A stretch of DNA of 64,000 bases, from positions 101,056,001-101,120,000 of the forward strand of contig JAZHRO010000022.1 in the NCBI GenBank assembly GCA_037157565.1, given 5' to 3'. The DNA comes from Thalassia testudinum. Taxonomy: Eukaryota > Streptophyta > Magnoliopsida > Alismatales > Hydrocharitaceae. Shown one piece after another: positions 44,237 to 55,884 of this stretch. A program made the position numbers and the translations under genes. The notes under the pieces are model-generated. The model was not told the DNA's origin. It worked only from the letters and a program-made list of their open reading frames with translations, and did not search any database. The first letter of the stretch is position 1; every line of letters starts with the position of its first letter.

Positions 44237-44426
44237 GGAGCGGAAACCAAGCGCGAGCGAAGGGGGCGGCAAAATTGGGCCGCCCGATCAGCAGCGGGCG
44301 GCCAGGATCGCGCCACGCGGCACGATGACAGCTCTCGAGTGCCCACGCGTGCGCGCACGCCGGGCGGAAACGCGCGCGCACACGTGCGCCCGATGCGCGA
44401 TCTCAGCGCAGGCGCGGGAGGATCTC

Positions 44427-44453
44427 AGCCGTCCGATCTTCGATCGGATGGCT
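44427..44453 (+). other. LTR hairpin of B, 5' copy
   Basis: AGCCGTCCGAT-cttcg-ATCGGATGGCT, 11-bp arms with one mismatch. Compare the 3' LTR copy at 53960. Confidence 0.65.
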
Positions 44454-44604
44454 CTCGTTCAACGTCCACAGATCGCGCTTGGAGAGAGAGAGGGGCGGGC
44501 AGCTGACCGGCGACAGGAGGGCTTCACCGACGTATCTAGAAGCGATTTTAGCGACGTTCTGGATGTTGCTAAAGCACATTCTTCTTTTAGGAAGCCCTTA
44601 ACTC

Positions 44605-44612
44605 TATTTAAA
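44605..44612 (+). promoter_or_regulatory. TATA-like box of B LTR
   Basis: TATTTAAA within CTCTATTTAAACCCCC, at the end of the GC-rich U3-like part. It is conserved in the 3' LTR at 54138-54145. Confidence 0.4.
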
Positions 44613-45143
44613 CCCCCTTCTACCACCATTCAAGGCATCCTCTCCCACTTGCAACTACTCCACTCCTCTCCTATCTTGTTTTAGGCACTCTTGTAATCGC
44701 CGGAGACGACGAGTCGCCGACGGAGCCTCCTCCACTGCCGTGGCTGCCTCGTCGCTCTCCACTCTCTCTCTACCTCTCTCTCTCTTTTAAGCTTTCATTT
44801 ACTTTTGTTGAAGCATGTATTTAATGTTGTAAACCATGAACTATGAATGCATGTTTAATGAAATTATTTTCCGTTTAGTTGACACTTTAATTTCTGTTTA
44901 AAGTGCATGATCAAAACCAAGAGCTTTCTAACCCTAAACTCTCTCTATCTCTCGCTTTTCAAAATCGTCTCTTTCGCAAGCAAAACTCCGCCTTTTTCGT
45001 GACAACAAGTGGTAAACAAAATCCGATTTCCACGCCTCCCTGAGACCGACACTCGGACTCACCTCCGTTTACTTCTTTTAAAATCGACGTATCAAGTGCA
45101 ACTATAACGACACCTCTTAACACACACGCACGAGACCACCTCC

Positions 45144-46352
45144 TGGGTTTTGCGCCGTTGCCGGGGAGGCAACGGATTTGTTTTATCACCTCCATTTCAC
45201 ATTCATTCTCACATCGTCTAATGCCCTATTTTCCTTTTTACTTGACGTTTGCAGGAATTCGGCGCATGGACGACGAAGCGATGCATTCCACGACGGTAGC
45301 AAGGAAGTAGGCACCTCGAGGACCGAAAGTGAGTACCCTCTCGCTCATTATTTGCTTGCGTGAAAAAGCTAAAAAAATCATAAAAATTGAAAAAAATTGG
45401 CGTGGTGAATGATTGCTTGACCCACATTCTTAACACATCACCCTACAAAAAAAATGTACACTCTAATATGCTGAATAAATTCTTGGAGTGTTCTTTTCTT
45501 TTTCTCTTGAGTGGTGTTTGCAAAGCCACCGTGAGTTGACCTGGGCCGCACCACTCAACCCTAAAACTGACTCATCTAATAGAAGCTGCACGATTATCAG
45601 GATGAGTACACTAGGGTTTTAGAACCTCTACAAAATAAAAGGAAATCTACTTTCACTAAGTTGTGTGCAGAACTTGACGTGCCCACTGAAACTTGTTTGA
45701 AAACATTAGGACACGTCAACCCTAAAAAGTACTCAAGTAAGGATGAAACACTAAAAGACACTATATCTTAACAAATCCTTGCTTGAAAATCATGTTTTGC
45801 TAGAAGCACACACTTTGAAAGTGGAAAATTAAGAGGCACCACCCCAATCAACACCTCATCACATCACCCTAAGCACAAGCACTATCCTAGCCCTTTAAAA
45901 CTGAGTAGACGTGCCCTAGGCAGGACTGAGTTAAGTCTCAAAAGGTGAGGTTTTGTCTGCTAGGCACTTGGCTTTCATTCCCTTGGTAGAATCTGGTGAC
46001 TAGGCTGTGGGGCAGTGTCAAACGACCGTGGTTGTGGGGTCTATGGAACCGGAGGCGCAAGCCAAAGGAAGAACCTTCCTTGCAATCCCCTCGTAATCAA
46101 CCTGGCCAGATTAGCCTTGAGAAGGGGAGTCCAGTGCTTACGGACTTAATCACCCTTTGTGAGATTTCTAGGTCTCCTAAGGAATACACCATAAGGATTA
46201 GGCTTGCGTGCTTGATTGAAACACATTTCTCGCATCTGTCGCCCTCCACATCCCCTCCTGTTCTTCTCTAGTGTATGCACGGGAGGCGCTCACTGCATCC
46301 CGAATTGTGTGTTTTGCGGCAGGAATCTAGGCGACGTAATTCTGTTGAAACC
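45144..46352 (+). other. 5' leader of element B, including the primer-binding site
   Basis: The primer site is at 45150-45167 (TTGCGCCGTTGCCGGGGA, one mismatch to the tRNA-Asp complement). The rest is non-coding leader of about 1.2 kb with no clear frame. Confidence 0.8.
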
Positions 46353-47680
46353 ATGGCTGAACCTAGGGTAGATGAGGCTGAAGATCAACCCCCACCAGAT
46401 GCTATGGCTATCATCCAGGCTCAAATCAATGCTAACCATCGGCTTCAGCAACAACAAATCCACACCATCATGCAAGCCATACAACGGTTACAGAACCCAC
46501 AAGAACAACCACCACCTTTCAATGACATACCAGGACAACCACCACTTGATTTACCACCATTTCAGGACCAGCCAAGACCCCTCCGTGATTTCTATAACCC
46601 TTCTGCCATTAGAGTCGAGCCACACCTTAGGATCCCCGAAGGGGGAGATGATTTTGAGCTAAAACCTAATGTATTAAGTCTAATCCAGAGCCACTTTCAT
46701 GGAAGCTCAAATGAAGACCCCTTTCAGCACCTAGAAGATCTCGACTGCATAGCAAGAACAGTAAAACCTAGGAACATTAGCCTTGACATTATTCTAATCA
46801 AGATGTTCCCTTTCTCATTAAGAGACAAGGCTTCTCATTGGCTCAGAACCCTAGGTAGACCCATCACCACCTGGGAAGAACTGAGGCATGCATTTTTAAA
46901 GAAATTCTTCCCCACAGGAAAGACCAATGCCCTCAGAAGAGCTATCACTACCTTCACACTCCAGGGTGGGGAACAATTTCATGAGGCGTGGGAAAGATTC
47001 AATGAACTTTTGAGGAAATGCCCACACCACGAAGTTCCAAGGTGGCAATTGGCCCAGATCTTCTACCACGGTCTGGACAGCAACCTACGGAACTTCGTCG
47101 ATGCCTCATGCGGGGGAAACTTCTTAAACAAAGACGAGGAGAGCGCGTTTGAGCTCTTTGAGTCTATGAGCGAGAATTCGCTCAACAATGCCTCCATGAA
47201 CCAGTTTAACAGGTCCAGTCAACCCCGTGGCGGGATTTATGAGGTGCAAGCAAATTCTGGAATGGTTGACATGGACATCATTGCCAAAAAGTTGGATCGA
47301 GTGGAATTGGTGGACAAGAAGATTGATGAGCTTCTAAACCAGACCAGGAACCCCTTGCAGACTTTCTCCCTAGCAAAGGGAGCACATAATGTTGACCTGG
47401 TCCAACCCTTCACCCAATCGAACCTAGAACAACCCCTGACCACGTTTTAGGTTGGGACCTTTGCTCCCTCGACCCTTGATTACTCCCTTCCCTCTTCATC
47501 AACATCGGCTATTCTAGAAGATGTGCAAGCCATCCAAGGATATGCAAAACCTGACCCTTTCTCCAACACTTACAACACCGGCTGGCGTAATCACCCCAAC
47601 TTTGGTTGGACAAACCAGAAACCACCGCAATTCCAAAACCAGCCCAGGCCAAACCAACAGCCACACTTGCCCCCTATCAG
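46353..47680 (+). pseudogene. gag of element B (one TAG, one frameshift)
   Basis: I start at ATG 46353, in a good context (ACCATGGC), rather than the earlier in-frame ATG at 46275; M1 gag starts at the same place. It has a Gln-rich N-terminus and then the retrotransposon Gag domain with motifs DPFQHLEDL, KMFPFSLRDKASHWL, TWEELRHAFLKKFFP, EAWERFNELLRKCPHHEVP and MSENSLNNASM. TAG at 47448-47450 interrupts the frame, which then stays open in phase. Near 47673 a one-base difference in a run of C shifts to the frame used by the protease. The product would assemble virus-like particles. Confidence 0.85.
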
Positions 47681-49105
47681 CAAGGACCACCAGTTAGACC
47701 CCAATATAACCAGAATAGGGCGGCCCCTCCCCCACAAAACCAAATGGACACCCTAATAAAGACGATGGCTGACATGAACCAAAAACATCAGGAAGAAATG
47801 GCCTTGGTAAAGGGACAGTTAAGCCAACTCTTGGACTGTAAACAGCAAGGATCTCTACCTTCCCAACCGCAACCGAACTCGCGAAACATAATTAACAGAG
47901 GCCCCAATTCGCAAGGGTTCCAAGGCAACCCCGGTCAGGCTCATATGATCCAGCCGGCCCCACAAACACCTCCTGGGTTTGGCGCTTCTTCATCCTCGTC
48001 TTCTCAAGGATCACCCCATGGCCCCAATGCCTCTGCGAATGCGGTGACCTTGAGAAGCGGCACCAAAACCCAGGATCCCAAATGGCCAACTCTCCCCGAG
48101 ACTTTACCCGACCTAGAAGAAGCACCAACCAAGGACCCAGACATGGAACCAATTCAGACACCCTATCCTGAGGCCTTGGAAACAATCAAGAGAAAAAAGA
48201 ATACTGTGGAAACTGAGGAGCTGATGGAAATTTTTAAACAAGTACAGATTAATATTCCGCTTCTAGAAGCTGTCAAACACATCCCCGCTTACGCCAAGTT
48301 CTTAAAGGATGCCTGTACACCCAAGCGTAAGCTGAGACCTCAAGCACCTAGGAAGGTTGTACTCTCTGAGCAAGCCAGTTCCGTGATATCAAGCAACCTT
48401 CCACTCAAACGAACTGACCCAGGAGCACCCCTAATTTCCTGCAACATCGGGGACATGACATTTTATAGAGCGCTCCTAGACCTAGGTGCTTCTATCAACC
48501 TAATTCCCACAACCTTGTACCACCAATTTGGTTTTGGGGAGCTGGCACCAACCCCTGTCACCATCCAGCTGGTGGATAGATCAGTGAAAACCCCGAAGGG
48601 GGTTGTCGAGGACGTGATTGTACGGGTCAAGGACTTCTATTTCTCAGTCGACATTTTGGTGCTCGACATGGAAGTCCCTGAAAAATTACAGAACGCACCC
48701 ATAATCTTAGGCAGACCTTTCTTAGATATGGCTAAAGCAAACATCGATTGCGACACGGGATGTATGGAAATCGCCTTCGAAGACAGGAAAATGCAATTGG
48801 ATATCTTCCGGGCAACAAAGTCTTTTGATTGTGATTACATTGAGGAACATGATCCCGTGGAAACTTTAATCGAGGAATGCCTTACCCTCAGTTCTGTCTC
48901 AGACCACCAAACTCGTAGTTCTGACCCATCACCATCATTACCTGTGGACCTCTGTAAGGCTGAGTATCATCACATGACACCATTTGAAGAAATCGATGTT
49001 GATCAACTACCGCCCTTTCCATTCCCATCGACTATGGTCCCACCCGCACCTGAACTTAAACCATTGCCCGAGAATCTCAAGTACGTCTTCTTGGGACCTG
49101 GCTAG
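47681..49105 (+). pseudogene. Gag tail and aspartic protease of element B
   Basis: Open from 47606 in this frame, but the native sequence joins after the shift near 47673. Order: Gln/Pro-rich tail with a coil (MADMNQKHQEEMALVKGQL), the VTLRSGT motif, IPLLEAVKHIPAYAKFLKD, the intact protease active site LLDLGASINLIP, the ILGRPFLDMAKANI motif, then an acidic linker with ELKPLPENLKYVFLG. It ends at TAG 49103-49105, at the position where M1 and M3 have Gln (NQTLPVII). The protease would cleave the polyprotein. Confidence 0.85.
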
Positions 49106-51940
49106 ATCTTCCCAGTGATTATTAATTCCCATCTAACCAAGGATCAGGAACTAAGGTTGACTGCAACTCTTTCAGAACATCGGGCCGCCATTGGTTGGAC
49201 CATCTCAGATCTAAGAGGAATTAGCCCCACCTATTGCACCCACAAGATTTACCTGGAAGACAGGGCCCGACCTTCCCGCCAGATGCAGAGACGGTTAAAC
49301 CCTAACATGCGGGAGGTCGTTAAAAAAGAAATTATCAAGTGGCTCGACGCCGACATCATCTACCCTATCTCTGATAGCCCCTGGGTGTGCCCCACTCAAG
49401 TGGTTCCAAAGAAGGCTAGGCTCACCGTTGTCACTAATGATCATGGCGAATCCATCCCCACCCGCACCACCACCGCATGGCGAGTGTGTATTGATTATAG
49501 GAAGCTTAATGAAGCCACTAAGAAGGACCACTTCCCCTTGCCATTCATTGACCAAATCCTTGAAAGATTGGCAGGGCAGAAGTATTTTTGCTTCCTGGAT
49601 GGATATTCAGGATATAACCAAGTCGCAATTGCTCCGGAAGATCAGGAAAAGACCACATTCACTTGCCCATATGGCACGTTTGCATTCCGTCGAATGCCGT
49701 TCGGGTTATGCAACGCACCCGCGACCTTCCAGCGTTGCATGCTAGCCATTTTTTCAGAAATGGTGGGTGAATACTTGGAGGTCTTTATGGATGATTTCTC
49801 TGTATTCGGGAATTCATTCGACCATTGTTTGAGCAACTTGGAGAAAATCCTGAAACGATGTATTGAGGTTAACTTGGTGTTAAGTTGGGAAAAGAGCCAT
49901 TTTATGGTTCAAGAAGGAATTGTCCTCGGACACATCATTTTGCATAGGGGCATCGAGGTAGATCAAGCTAAGGTTGATTTAATTTCCAAACTCCCTCCAC
50001 CTAGTTCGGTCCGACAGATTCGCTCTTTCCTAGGACATGTTGGCTTCTACCGAAGGTTCATCAAAGACTTTTCCAAACTTTCCAAACCCTTGACCGACCT
50101 TCTAGCCAACGACGCCACTTTCCACATGTCTCCTGATTGCATCCAGGCTTATCATACCCTCCGGGACTTAGTCTCCACCGCACCTGTACTTCAAACCCCA
50201 GACTGGTCCCAAGATTTTGAGATTATGTGTGATGCATCAGATTTTTCCATAGGCGCTGTCCTGGGACAAAGGCAAGACAAGAAGCCTGTGGTGATCTACT
50301 ACGCGAGCAAAACGTTGGACGAGACCCAACGTAATTATACGGTCACAGAAAAAGAGTTGCTCGCTGTAGTCTTTGGACTGGAAAAATTCCGATCATACTT
50401 GCTGGGATCCCACATGACTATCTACACCGACCATTCAGCCATCCAGCACCTGTTGGCCAAAAAGGACGCAAAACCCAGGCTCATCAGATGGATCCTGCTT
50501 TTGCAGGAATTTGACCTGGAAATCCGAGACAAGGCCGGATCGAAAAATGTGGTGGCTGACCACCTGTCAAGACTTCATCCAGACCACATTGGACCCTCCC
50601 TACCTCTATCTGATACCTTCCCTGATGAACACATCCTAGATGTGCAGGACAAGAAAACGCCATGGTATGCTGACTATGTCAACTACTTGGTTATAGGACA
50701 AACCCCGCACAGCTGGTCCAGACAGCAACGGGATAGGTTCTTGGTTGAGGCCAAGCACTATTTCTGGGATGATCCCATGCTGTTTCACCTCTGTACTGAT
50801 CAGATCATCAGGAGGTGCCTCCCCGAAGACGAACTTCAGAGTGTGCTTTCCTTTTGTCATGACCAAGCGTGTGGCGGCCATTTCTCTGGCAAGAAAACAG
50901 CTGCAAAAGTTTTACAGTCTGGATTTTATTGGCCGTCCCTATTCAAGGATGCACACATCTTTGCCAAGACTTGCTCACGATGCCAAACACTAGGGACAAT
51001 GACCAAAAAAGATATGATGCCCCTTCAGCCCATTTTGATTGTCGAAATTTTTGACGTTTGGGGTATCGATTTTATGGGCCCCTTTCCACCATCCAACGGC
51101 TTCGAGTATATCCTGGTCTCGGTAGACTATGTTTCCAAATGGATTGAAGCCGTCGCCACCCGACGATGCGATCACAAGACGGTCATGGACTTTGTAAAGA
51201 AGAACATCTTTTCCCGATTTGGAATACCCAAGGCCATGATCAGTGATGGTGGAAGCCATTTTATCCATTCCCAGTTCCGTGCCCTACTTAGAAAATATGG
51301 GGTAAACCACCGCATTGCCACCCCGTATCATCCACAAACAAATGGGCAGACTGAGGTCTCAAACAGACAAATCAAGAACATTTTACAGAAGACTGTGAGA
51401 CCTGACAGGAAAGACTGGTCCACACGACTTGATGATGCCCTGTGGGCATACAGGACCGCTTTTAAGACCCCGATAGGCATGTCACCTTACCGCTTGGTCT
51501 TTGGCAAAGCTTGCCATCTCCCTGTCGAATTGGAACACCAGGCTTACTGGGCTGTTAAGCAATGTAACATGGATCCCCAGTTAGCTGGTGCGCAAAGGAC
51601 TCTTCAATTATCTGAGCTTGAAGAAATTCGTCGGGACGCCTTTGACAATAGTTGGCTATATAAGGAGAAAATGAAAGCCGTCCACGACCGACTCATTCAT
51701 AGGAAAACCTTTGAGCCAAACCAACAAGTCTGGCTATTTGATGCACGCCTGAAACTCTTCCCAGGGAAACTTAGGTCCAAATGGACAGGACCATTTCGGG
51801 TGGTCAAGCCCTATTCCAATGGGGCAGTCGAAATCGTCGATCTTAATACCAGGCACACCTTTACAGTCAATGGTCAAAGATTGAAGCATTTCCTGGCCCA
51901 GGTACCCCCCAAGGAAAGTGTCACCCTTGTTGAGGGCTGA
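49106..51940 (+). CDS. Pol of element B: reverse transcriptase, RNase H, integrase
   Basis: Open after the TAG at 49103; in the family it is part of one Gag-Pol polyprotein, so no separate start is expected. Residues counted from 49115: RT with [23 protein letters not shown] and the catalytic F-M-D-D box at 224-227; RNase H starting CDASDF at about 372; integrase zinc-binding region at about 581 ([10 protein letters not shown]) with the C-x2-C following. The integrase core triad is intact: Asp 652 (WGIDFMG), Asp 711 (ISDGG) and Glu 747 (QTEVSN), with D-x35-E spacing. The C-terminus has VNGQRLKHF and no chromodomain, typical of Athila. No internal stop. It copies element RNA into DNA and inserts it. 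Confidence 0.95.
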   Translation: MFPVIINSHLTKDQELRLTATLSEHRAAIGWTISDLRGISPTYCTHKIYLEDRARPSRQMQRRLNPNMREVVKKEIIKWLDADIIYPISDSPWVCPTQVVPKKARLTVVTNDHGESIPTRTTTAWRVCIDYRKLNEATKKDHFPLPFIDQILERLAGQKYFCFLDGYSGYNQVAIAPEDQEKTTFTCPYGTFAFRRMPFGLCNAPATFQRCMLAIFSEMVGEYLEVFMDDFSVFGNSFDHCLSNLEKILKRCIEVNLVLSWEKSHFMVQEGIVLGHIILHRGIEVDQAKVDLISKLPPPSSVRQIRSFLGHVGFYRRFIKDFSKLSKPLTDLLANDATFHMSPDCIQAYHTLRDLVSTAPVLQTPDWSQDFEIMCDASDFSIGAVLGQRQDKKPVVIYYASKTLDETQRNYTVTEKELLAVVFGLEKFRSYLLGSHMTIYTDHSAIQHLLAKKDAKPRLIRWILLLQEFDLEIRDKAGSKNVVADHLSRLHPDHIGPSLPLSDTFPDEHILDVQDKKTPWYADYVNYLVIGQTPHSWSRQQRDRFLVEAKHYFWDDPMLFHLCTDQIIRRCLPEDELQSVLSFCHDQACGGHFSGKKTAAKVLQSGFYWPSLFKDAHIFAKTCSRCQTLGTMTKKDMMPLQPILIVEIFDVWGIDFMGPFPPSNGFEYILVSVDYVSKWIEAVATRRCDHKTVMDFVKKNIFSRFGIPKAMISDGGSHFIHSQFRALLRKYGVNHRIATPYHPQTNGQTEVSNRQIKNILQKTVRPDRKDWSTRLDDALWAYRTAFKTPIGMSPYRLVFGKACHLPVELEHQAYWAVKQCNMDPQLAGAQRTLQLSELEEIRRDAFDNSWLYKEKMKAVHDRLIHRKTFEPNQQVWLFDARLKLFPGKLRSKWTGPFRVVKPYSNGAVEIVDLNTRHTFTVNGQRLKHFLAQVPPKESVTLVEG

Positions 51941-53255
51941 CACCAAGCACCGCCCAGCTGGAGGCGTTAAACTCAGCGCTTCCTGGGAGACAACCCAGCG
52001 GATTCAGACTGATCTGGTAGTTTACATCACTCAGGTACTATCTTTTTGAACGCTTCTGCATCCATGCATCTGCCAATGAGGACATTGTCCAACTTAAGCA
52101 TGGGGGGGATGGTAAATTGCATAATCCTGAGCTTAATTAATCAGTCTGAATGAATAAATTAATTGATTAAAAAAAAAATTGAATTTAGGAAGAAAAACTT
52201 AGACATTAGAAACTTGTCAATAGTGGGAAATAATACAAAAAGAACTTAAACACTTAGACTTTTCAGGCCTTCAGGCTTAATCAGCCCTGGTGTCCATTAA
52301 AATATGGATTTAGCGGCGAATCCTTGCAACTTTAAGCTATTCTAATCCACCTAATAAATAAGGTAATAAGTATACGACTTACCAACTCACCCTCTGACTC
52401 AGGAAAACTTTGAGTCTAAGCATCTACACACATTTTTGCACAGACTCACTTCTCGGAGATTTTGACAGAAATTGGGTAGCTAATGAACTCGCTAGGGTGG
52501 TATGGCTGGCAAGTTGTCGTGGGTAACAGCCCATTGGCAGGTTGTCCAGAACCCAGCCACAGGCCATTTCTTTTTCGCTGCCTCTAGGTACATTTGAGAT
52601 TAGGGAAGCCACCTACGAAAAATAAACCACACTTCATTGCACAAGTATGGCTGGCAAGTGATCGTGGGTAACAGCCCATTGGTCGGTTGTCTAGAGCCCA
52701 GCTCAATAATTGCACAAAAAAAGACCAAAACACCTAAGGACGAAGCGGGGAAGTAGTACAAGCTGGGGAGATATACACTGGAAAATCCTTGTGTTGACCC
52801 CAAGTAAAATGAACGTAGGGAGAAAGCTACCAATCGAACAAATACACCTTCAAGCAAAAATTTATTTTCTTTTCCGGTCACCTAGGGGCGTAGAAACTCG
52901 AAGTCTATCTCAATTACCGTTAAGTGAGTCTATCACAACATTCACACCAAGATGCTTAGTACTTAGGGTTTTGACCGTGTTTTGGGTGGGTTGGGTAGCC
53001 GTAAAAAGTTACCAACCCACACTGAATTCCAAAAATTCTAAAAAGACATATATAGATATATACGTATACATATGTATAGAAAGCAAGGATTCGGGCGATT
53101 CGTATTTTGGAAGACACCCGGGCGCTGCTTAGTCTTTGTATATTAAGATCTTCGTATATTTCCTCTTATTGACGAGTAATGAAGTGCCTAAGCAATTACT
53201 TCTTGAATTCTCCAAAGAAATAAAGGCTAGAATAAACCTTGCTAAGGACTATCAA
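51941..53255 (+). other. 3' non-coding region of element B
   Basis: No envelope-like frame. It contains a post-pol motif (GGAGACAACCCA at 51986), an internal polypurine-like block (52075-52108), and a 56-bp direct repeat at 52501-52556 and 52646-52701 (TATGGCTGGCAAGT...CCCAG, 145 bp apart, five or so differences). Confidence 0.8.
52075..52108 (+). promoter_or_regulatory. Internal polypurine-like block of element B
   Basis: AATGAGGACATTGTCC then AACTTAAGCATGGGGGGG. Equivalent to the blocks in A, M1-M4 and T. Confidence 0.65.
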
Positions 53256-53273
53256 GGAGTAAGCATGGGGGTA
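53256..53273 (+). other. Polypurine tract of element B
   Basis: AGGAGTAAGCATGGGGGTA directly before the 3' LTR TG at 53274. Confidence 0.85.
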
Positions 53274-54677
53274 TGATAACACCACGCAAGGGGGTAGTAA
53301 TTAGGTTGAATATGCCCATCTTTAGAATAAAAGGCACAACATAAAGTAGAATAGGAGCATTGCATGCATCAAGTACCAAGATTGCTTATAAACTGCATTA
53401 ATGGCCATTTGTGTAAAGCATGTGTCAAAGTAGGCCTCAGATGAGCAATCGGACCGCACGGATGGATTCAGAACGACGAACGGAGTCCAACGGACTCAAG
53501 ATCGGCCAAATCCGACATCCGGAGCACCCACAATGGACCCAAGAAATTCCGACCGCCGATCTGGAGATCAACGGCCCAGAAAGCGCCACGTCGCCCCGGC
53601 CCCACCGCTCGGACGCCCTCAAGCCATCCAAGGACGAATCTCGGCCGTTGATCTTCGATCGAACGGCCGAAATCCGTACGCTCGCCCGCGGTCGCCGCGA
53701 CAAAGCGCGGGCGTGGCGCAACAGCTTGCGCGCACGCCCGCATCGCAGCGACGCACGTTCGAATCGCGCGGAGCGGAAACCAAGCGCGAGCGAAGGGCAC
53801 GGCATAATTGGGCCGCCCAATCAGCAGGGGGCGGCCAGGATCGGGCCACGCGACGCGATGACAGCTCCCAAGCGCCCACGCGCGCGCGCACGTCGGGCGG
53901 AAACGCGCACGCACACGTGCGCCCGAGGCGCGATCTCAGCGCGGGCACGGGAGGATCTCAGCCGTCTGATCTTCAATCAGACGGCTCTCGTTCAACGTCC
54001 ACGGATCGCGCTTGGAGAGAGAGAGTGGTGGGCAGCTGACCGGCGGCAGGAGGGCTTCACCGACGTATCTGGAAGCGGTTTTAGCGACGTTCTGGATGTC
54101 GCTAAAGCACATTCTTCTTTTAGGAAGCCCTTAACTCTATTTAAACCCCCTTCTACCACCATTCAAGGCATCCTCTCCCACTTGCAACTACTCCACTCCT
54201 CTCCTGGCTAGTTTTAGGCACTCTTGTAATCGCCGGAGACGACGAGCCGCCGACGGAGCCTCCTCCACCGCCGTGGCTGCCTCGTCGCTCTCCACTCTCT
54301 CTACCTCTCTCTCTCTCTCTTTTAAGCTTTCATTTACTTTTGTTGAAGCATGTATTTAATGTTGTAAACCACGAACTATGAATGCATGTTTAATGAAATT
54401 ATTTTCCATTTAGTTGACATTTTAATTTCTGTTTAAAGTGCATGATCAAAACCAAGAGCTTTCTAACCCTAAACTCTCTCTCTATCTCTCGCTTTTCAAA
54501 ATCGTCTCTTTTGCAAGCAAAACTCCGCCTTTTTCGTGACAAGTGGTAAACAAAATCCGATTTCCACGCCTCCCTGAGACCGACACTCGGACTCACCTCC
54601 GTTTACTTCTTTTAAAATCGACGTATCAAGTGCAACTATAACGACACATCTTAACACACACGCACGAGACCACGTCA
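53274..54677 (+). repeat. 3' LTR of element B
   Basis: 1404 bp, TGATAACACC...CACGTCA. It is collinear with the 5' LTR and includes the tRNA-like region, hairpin and TATA-like box. A 263-codon open frame here (53420-54211) is missing in the 5' LTR and is a composition effect. Confidence 0.9.
53960..53986 (+). other. LTR hairpin of B, 3' copy
   Basis: AGCCGTCTGAT-cttca-ATCAGACGGCT, perfect 11-bp arms. Its core CGTCTGAT/ATCAGACG is the same half-site as in the GACGTC doublets of the M LTRs and S1. Confidence 0.7.
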
Positions 54678-54682
54678 GAAGG
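54678..54682. other. Target-site duplication of element B, right (GAAGG)
   Basis: Exact match to 43735-43739. The following CGATAAGCGTAAGG continues the interrupted M2 LTR. Confidence 0.9.
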
Positions 54683-55884
54683 CGATAAGCGTAAGGAACT
54701 TTTTCAATTTATTTGCAGTGCTACGCTCAGACATTTACGAGGTGGGACTAAAAGTCCCACCTAAATTTCGCAAACGCTCGCAGCAGGAGCTACGTTCAAT
54801 TGCTGACGCTGTAGGGGTCCTTGCAGCCAAACACTTGGCTGGGGTTGTGTGCAGGAGGATTCCACGCAACCTGGGGCTGTGCACCTAGAGCAGAGAGGCC
54901 TGCAGCTGCAGTAAGCTCCTTCAAGCTTCTTCGGCAATGGCGGAGGGATGTCGGAACCTGAAATGTGGAAACACGGCCTTGCGGCCCTGTCAGATCAGAG
55001 GAAAACCTTTGCCGTATCATGGCGAAGGTGAAGCGGATGTTGGCTGGCCGCAGGGCGGCCTAGGCGTGCATGCCTAGGTCGCTCTGTGGCCGAAGTTATG
55101 GGTTAGGTCGGGGGAAGCGTGGAGTGCATGTGGCGTTCTGTGGATGGGTGGAAGGTGTTCAGTGGAGTGTTGCGGAGGTTGTGAGGTGGGTGGCGAGACG
55201 TATGGGGGTGCAGAGTGACGGAGGCGTCTCGTCGGAGGGTGGCTGGAGATGGGGAAGATGCGGGCGGACAGTGGCCTAAGGAACCCAATGTTGTGGACCA
55301 ATTTGTAAAGTGGGTCAAGACGACCTTCCCTTAGGTCCAAATTTTGGTATCAACCTAATGTGGACCTAAGGAACCCAATGGTGAAATTGTATTTTAGGTT
55401 TGATTACGTTTGACCAAATATTTTGCACAAAAACCTAAATTAGGTCAAAAATTGGGTATGGTTCTCAATCTAGCTCAAGATAGGTTCCAATGGCCAGATT
55501 GAAGGTTCTAAACCCTAGGAGATGTTTTTTCATGAACTTTAGAGGGTTTAATTGATTTTTATCTTTCCTGAAACTTCATGAATTAAAGCAGGTTTGTTTT
55601 AGGGTTATAGAATGTCATTTAATTTCCAGATTTTGTTATAACCCTTTCCTGATCGAATCATCCCACTTTTTCTCTTATTAAGCCTATTTGACTTGTGTGT
55701 GGACCCTTAGAAATCCTATTTATGTACTGCATTGGTAAAATTACAGTTTTACCCCTTGTGAATTATTTTATACTCAAATTTGTAATTTCCTGATTTAGGG
55801 TTTCCCTTAGGTTTTGTAGGAGCTTTTGTACACTTATTTAGGTTAAAAATATGTTAGTTAGGGTTCATGATGAGGTTCTCATCA
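54683..55884 (-). repeat. Right LTR of M2/M3, second part (3' LTR of M3)
   Basis: Continues the M LTR after element B, beginning CGATAAGCGTAAGG as at 36789. It holds the AGGTGGGACT hairpin (54740-54762) and ends TGATGAG-GTT-CTCATCA at 55868-55884, immediately followed by the reversed polypurine tract of M3. A deletion near 55275 removed the CATACC hairpin. Confidence 0.85.

Larger units (their letters stand above)
43740..45143 (+). repeat. 5' LTR of element B
   Basis: Opens TGATAACACCACGC. The middle is GC-rich and contains a tRNA-like stretch (44181-44236) and a hairpin (44427-44453), then a TATA-like TATTTAAA (44605), CT microsatellites, and a U5 that ends ...GAGACCAC. The last four bases (CTCC) differ from those of the 3' copy (GTCA), so the exact right edge is uncertain by a few bases. 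Confidence 0.85.
43740..54677 (+). mobile_element. Element B: full-length Athila retrotransposon
   Basis: 5' LTR 43740-45143, primer site 45150-45167, leader, gag, protease, RT-RNase H-integrase, 3' non-coding region, polypurine tract 53256-53273, 3' LTR 53274-54677. About 10.9 kb. Gag-pol is nearly complete but has TAG at 47448 and 49103 and one frameshift near 47673, so this copy cannot act as it stands unless stops are read through. There is no envelope-like frame after pol. The two LTRs differ by scattered transitions (a few percent by eye), so it is younger than M1 but older than T. Confidence 0.92.
35816..55884 (-). mobile_element. Element M2: non-autonomous M-family retrotransposon (right LTR split by B)
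   Basis: LTR 35816-38194, internal 38195-42750, right LTR 42751-43739 plus 54683-55884. The primer site, leader, 3' region and LTR are those of the M family, but gag-pol is replaced by an unrelated frame. The right LTR is followed directly by the 3' end of M3, so M2 and M3 share one LTR: a composite like T. Left target bases may be ACAGG (35811-35815). Confidence 0.8.

Noticed and set aside
51941..53255. Possible envelope-like gene after pol in Athila element B
   Set aside because: No frame above 140 codons and no signal or membrane segment pattern; the region is non-coding with repeats.
53420..54211. 263-codon open frame in the 3' LTR of B
   Set aside because: The 5' LTR copy is broken in this frame; GC-rich LTR composition explains it, and it has no domain.
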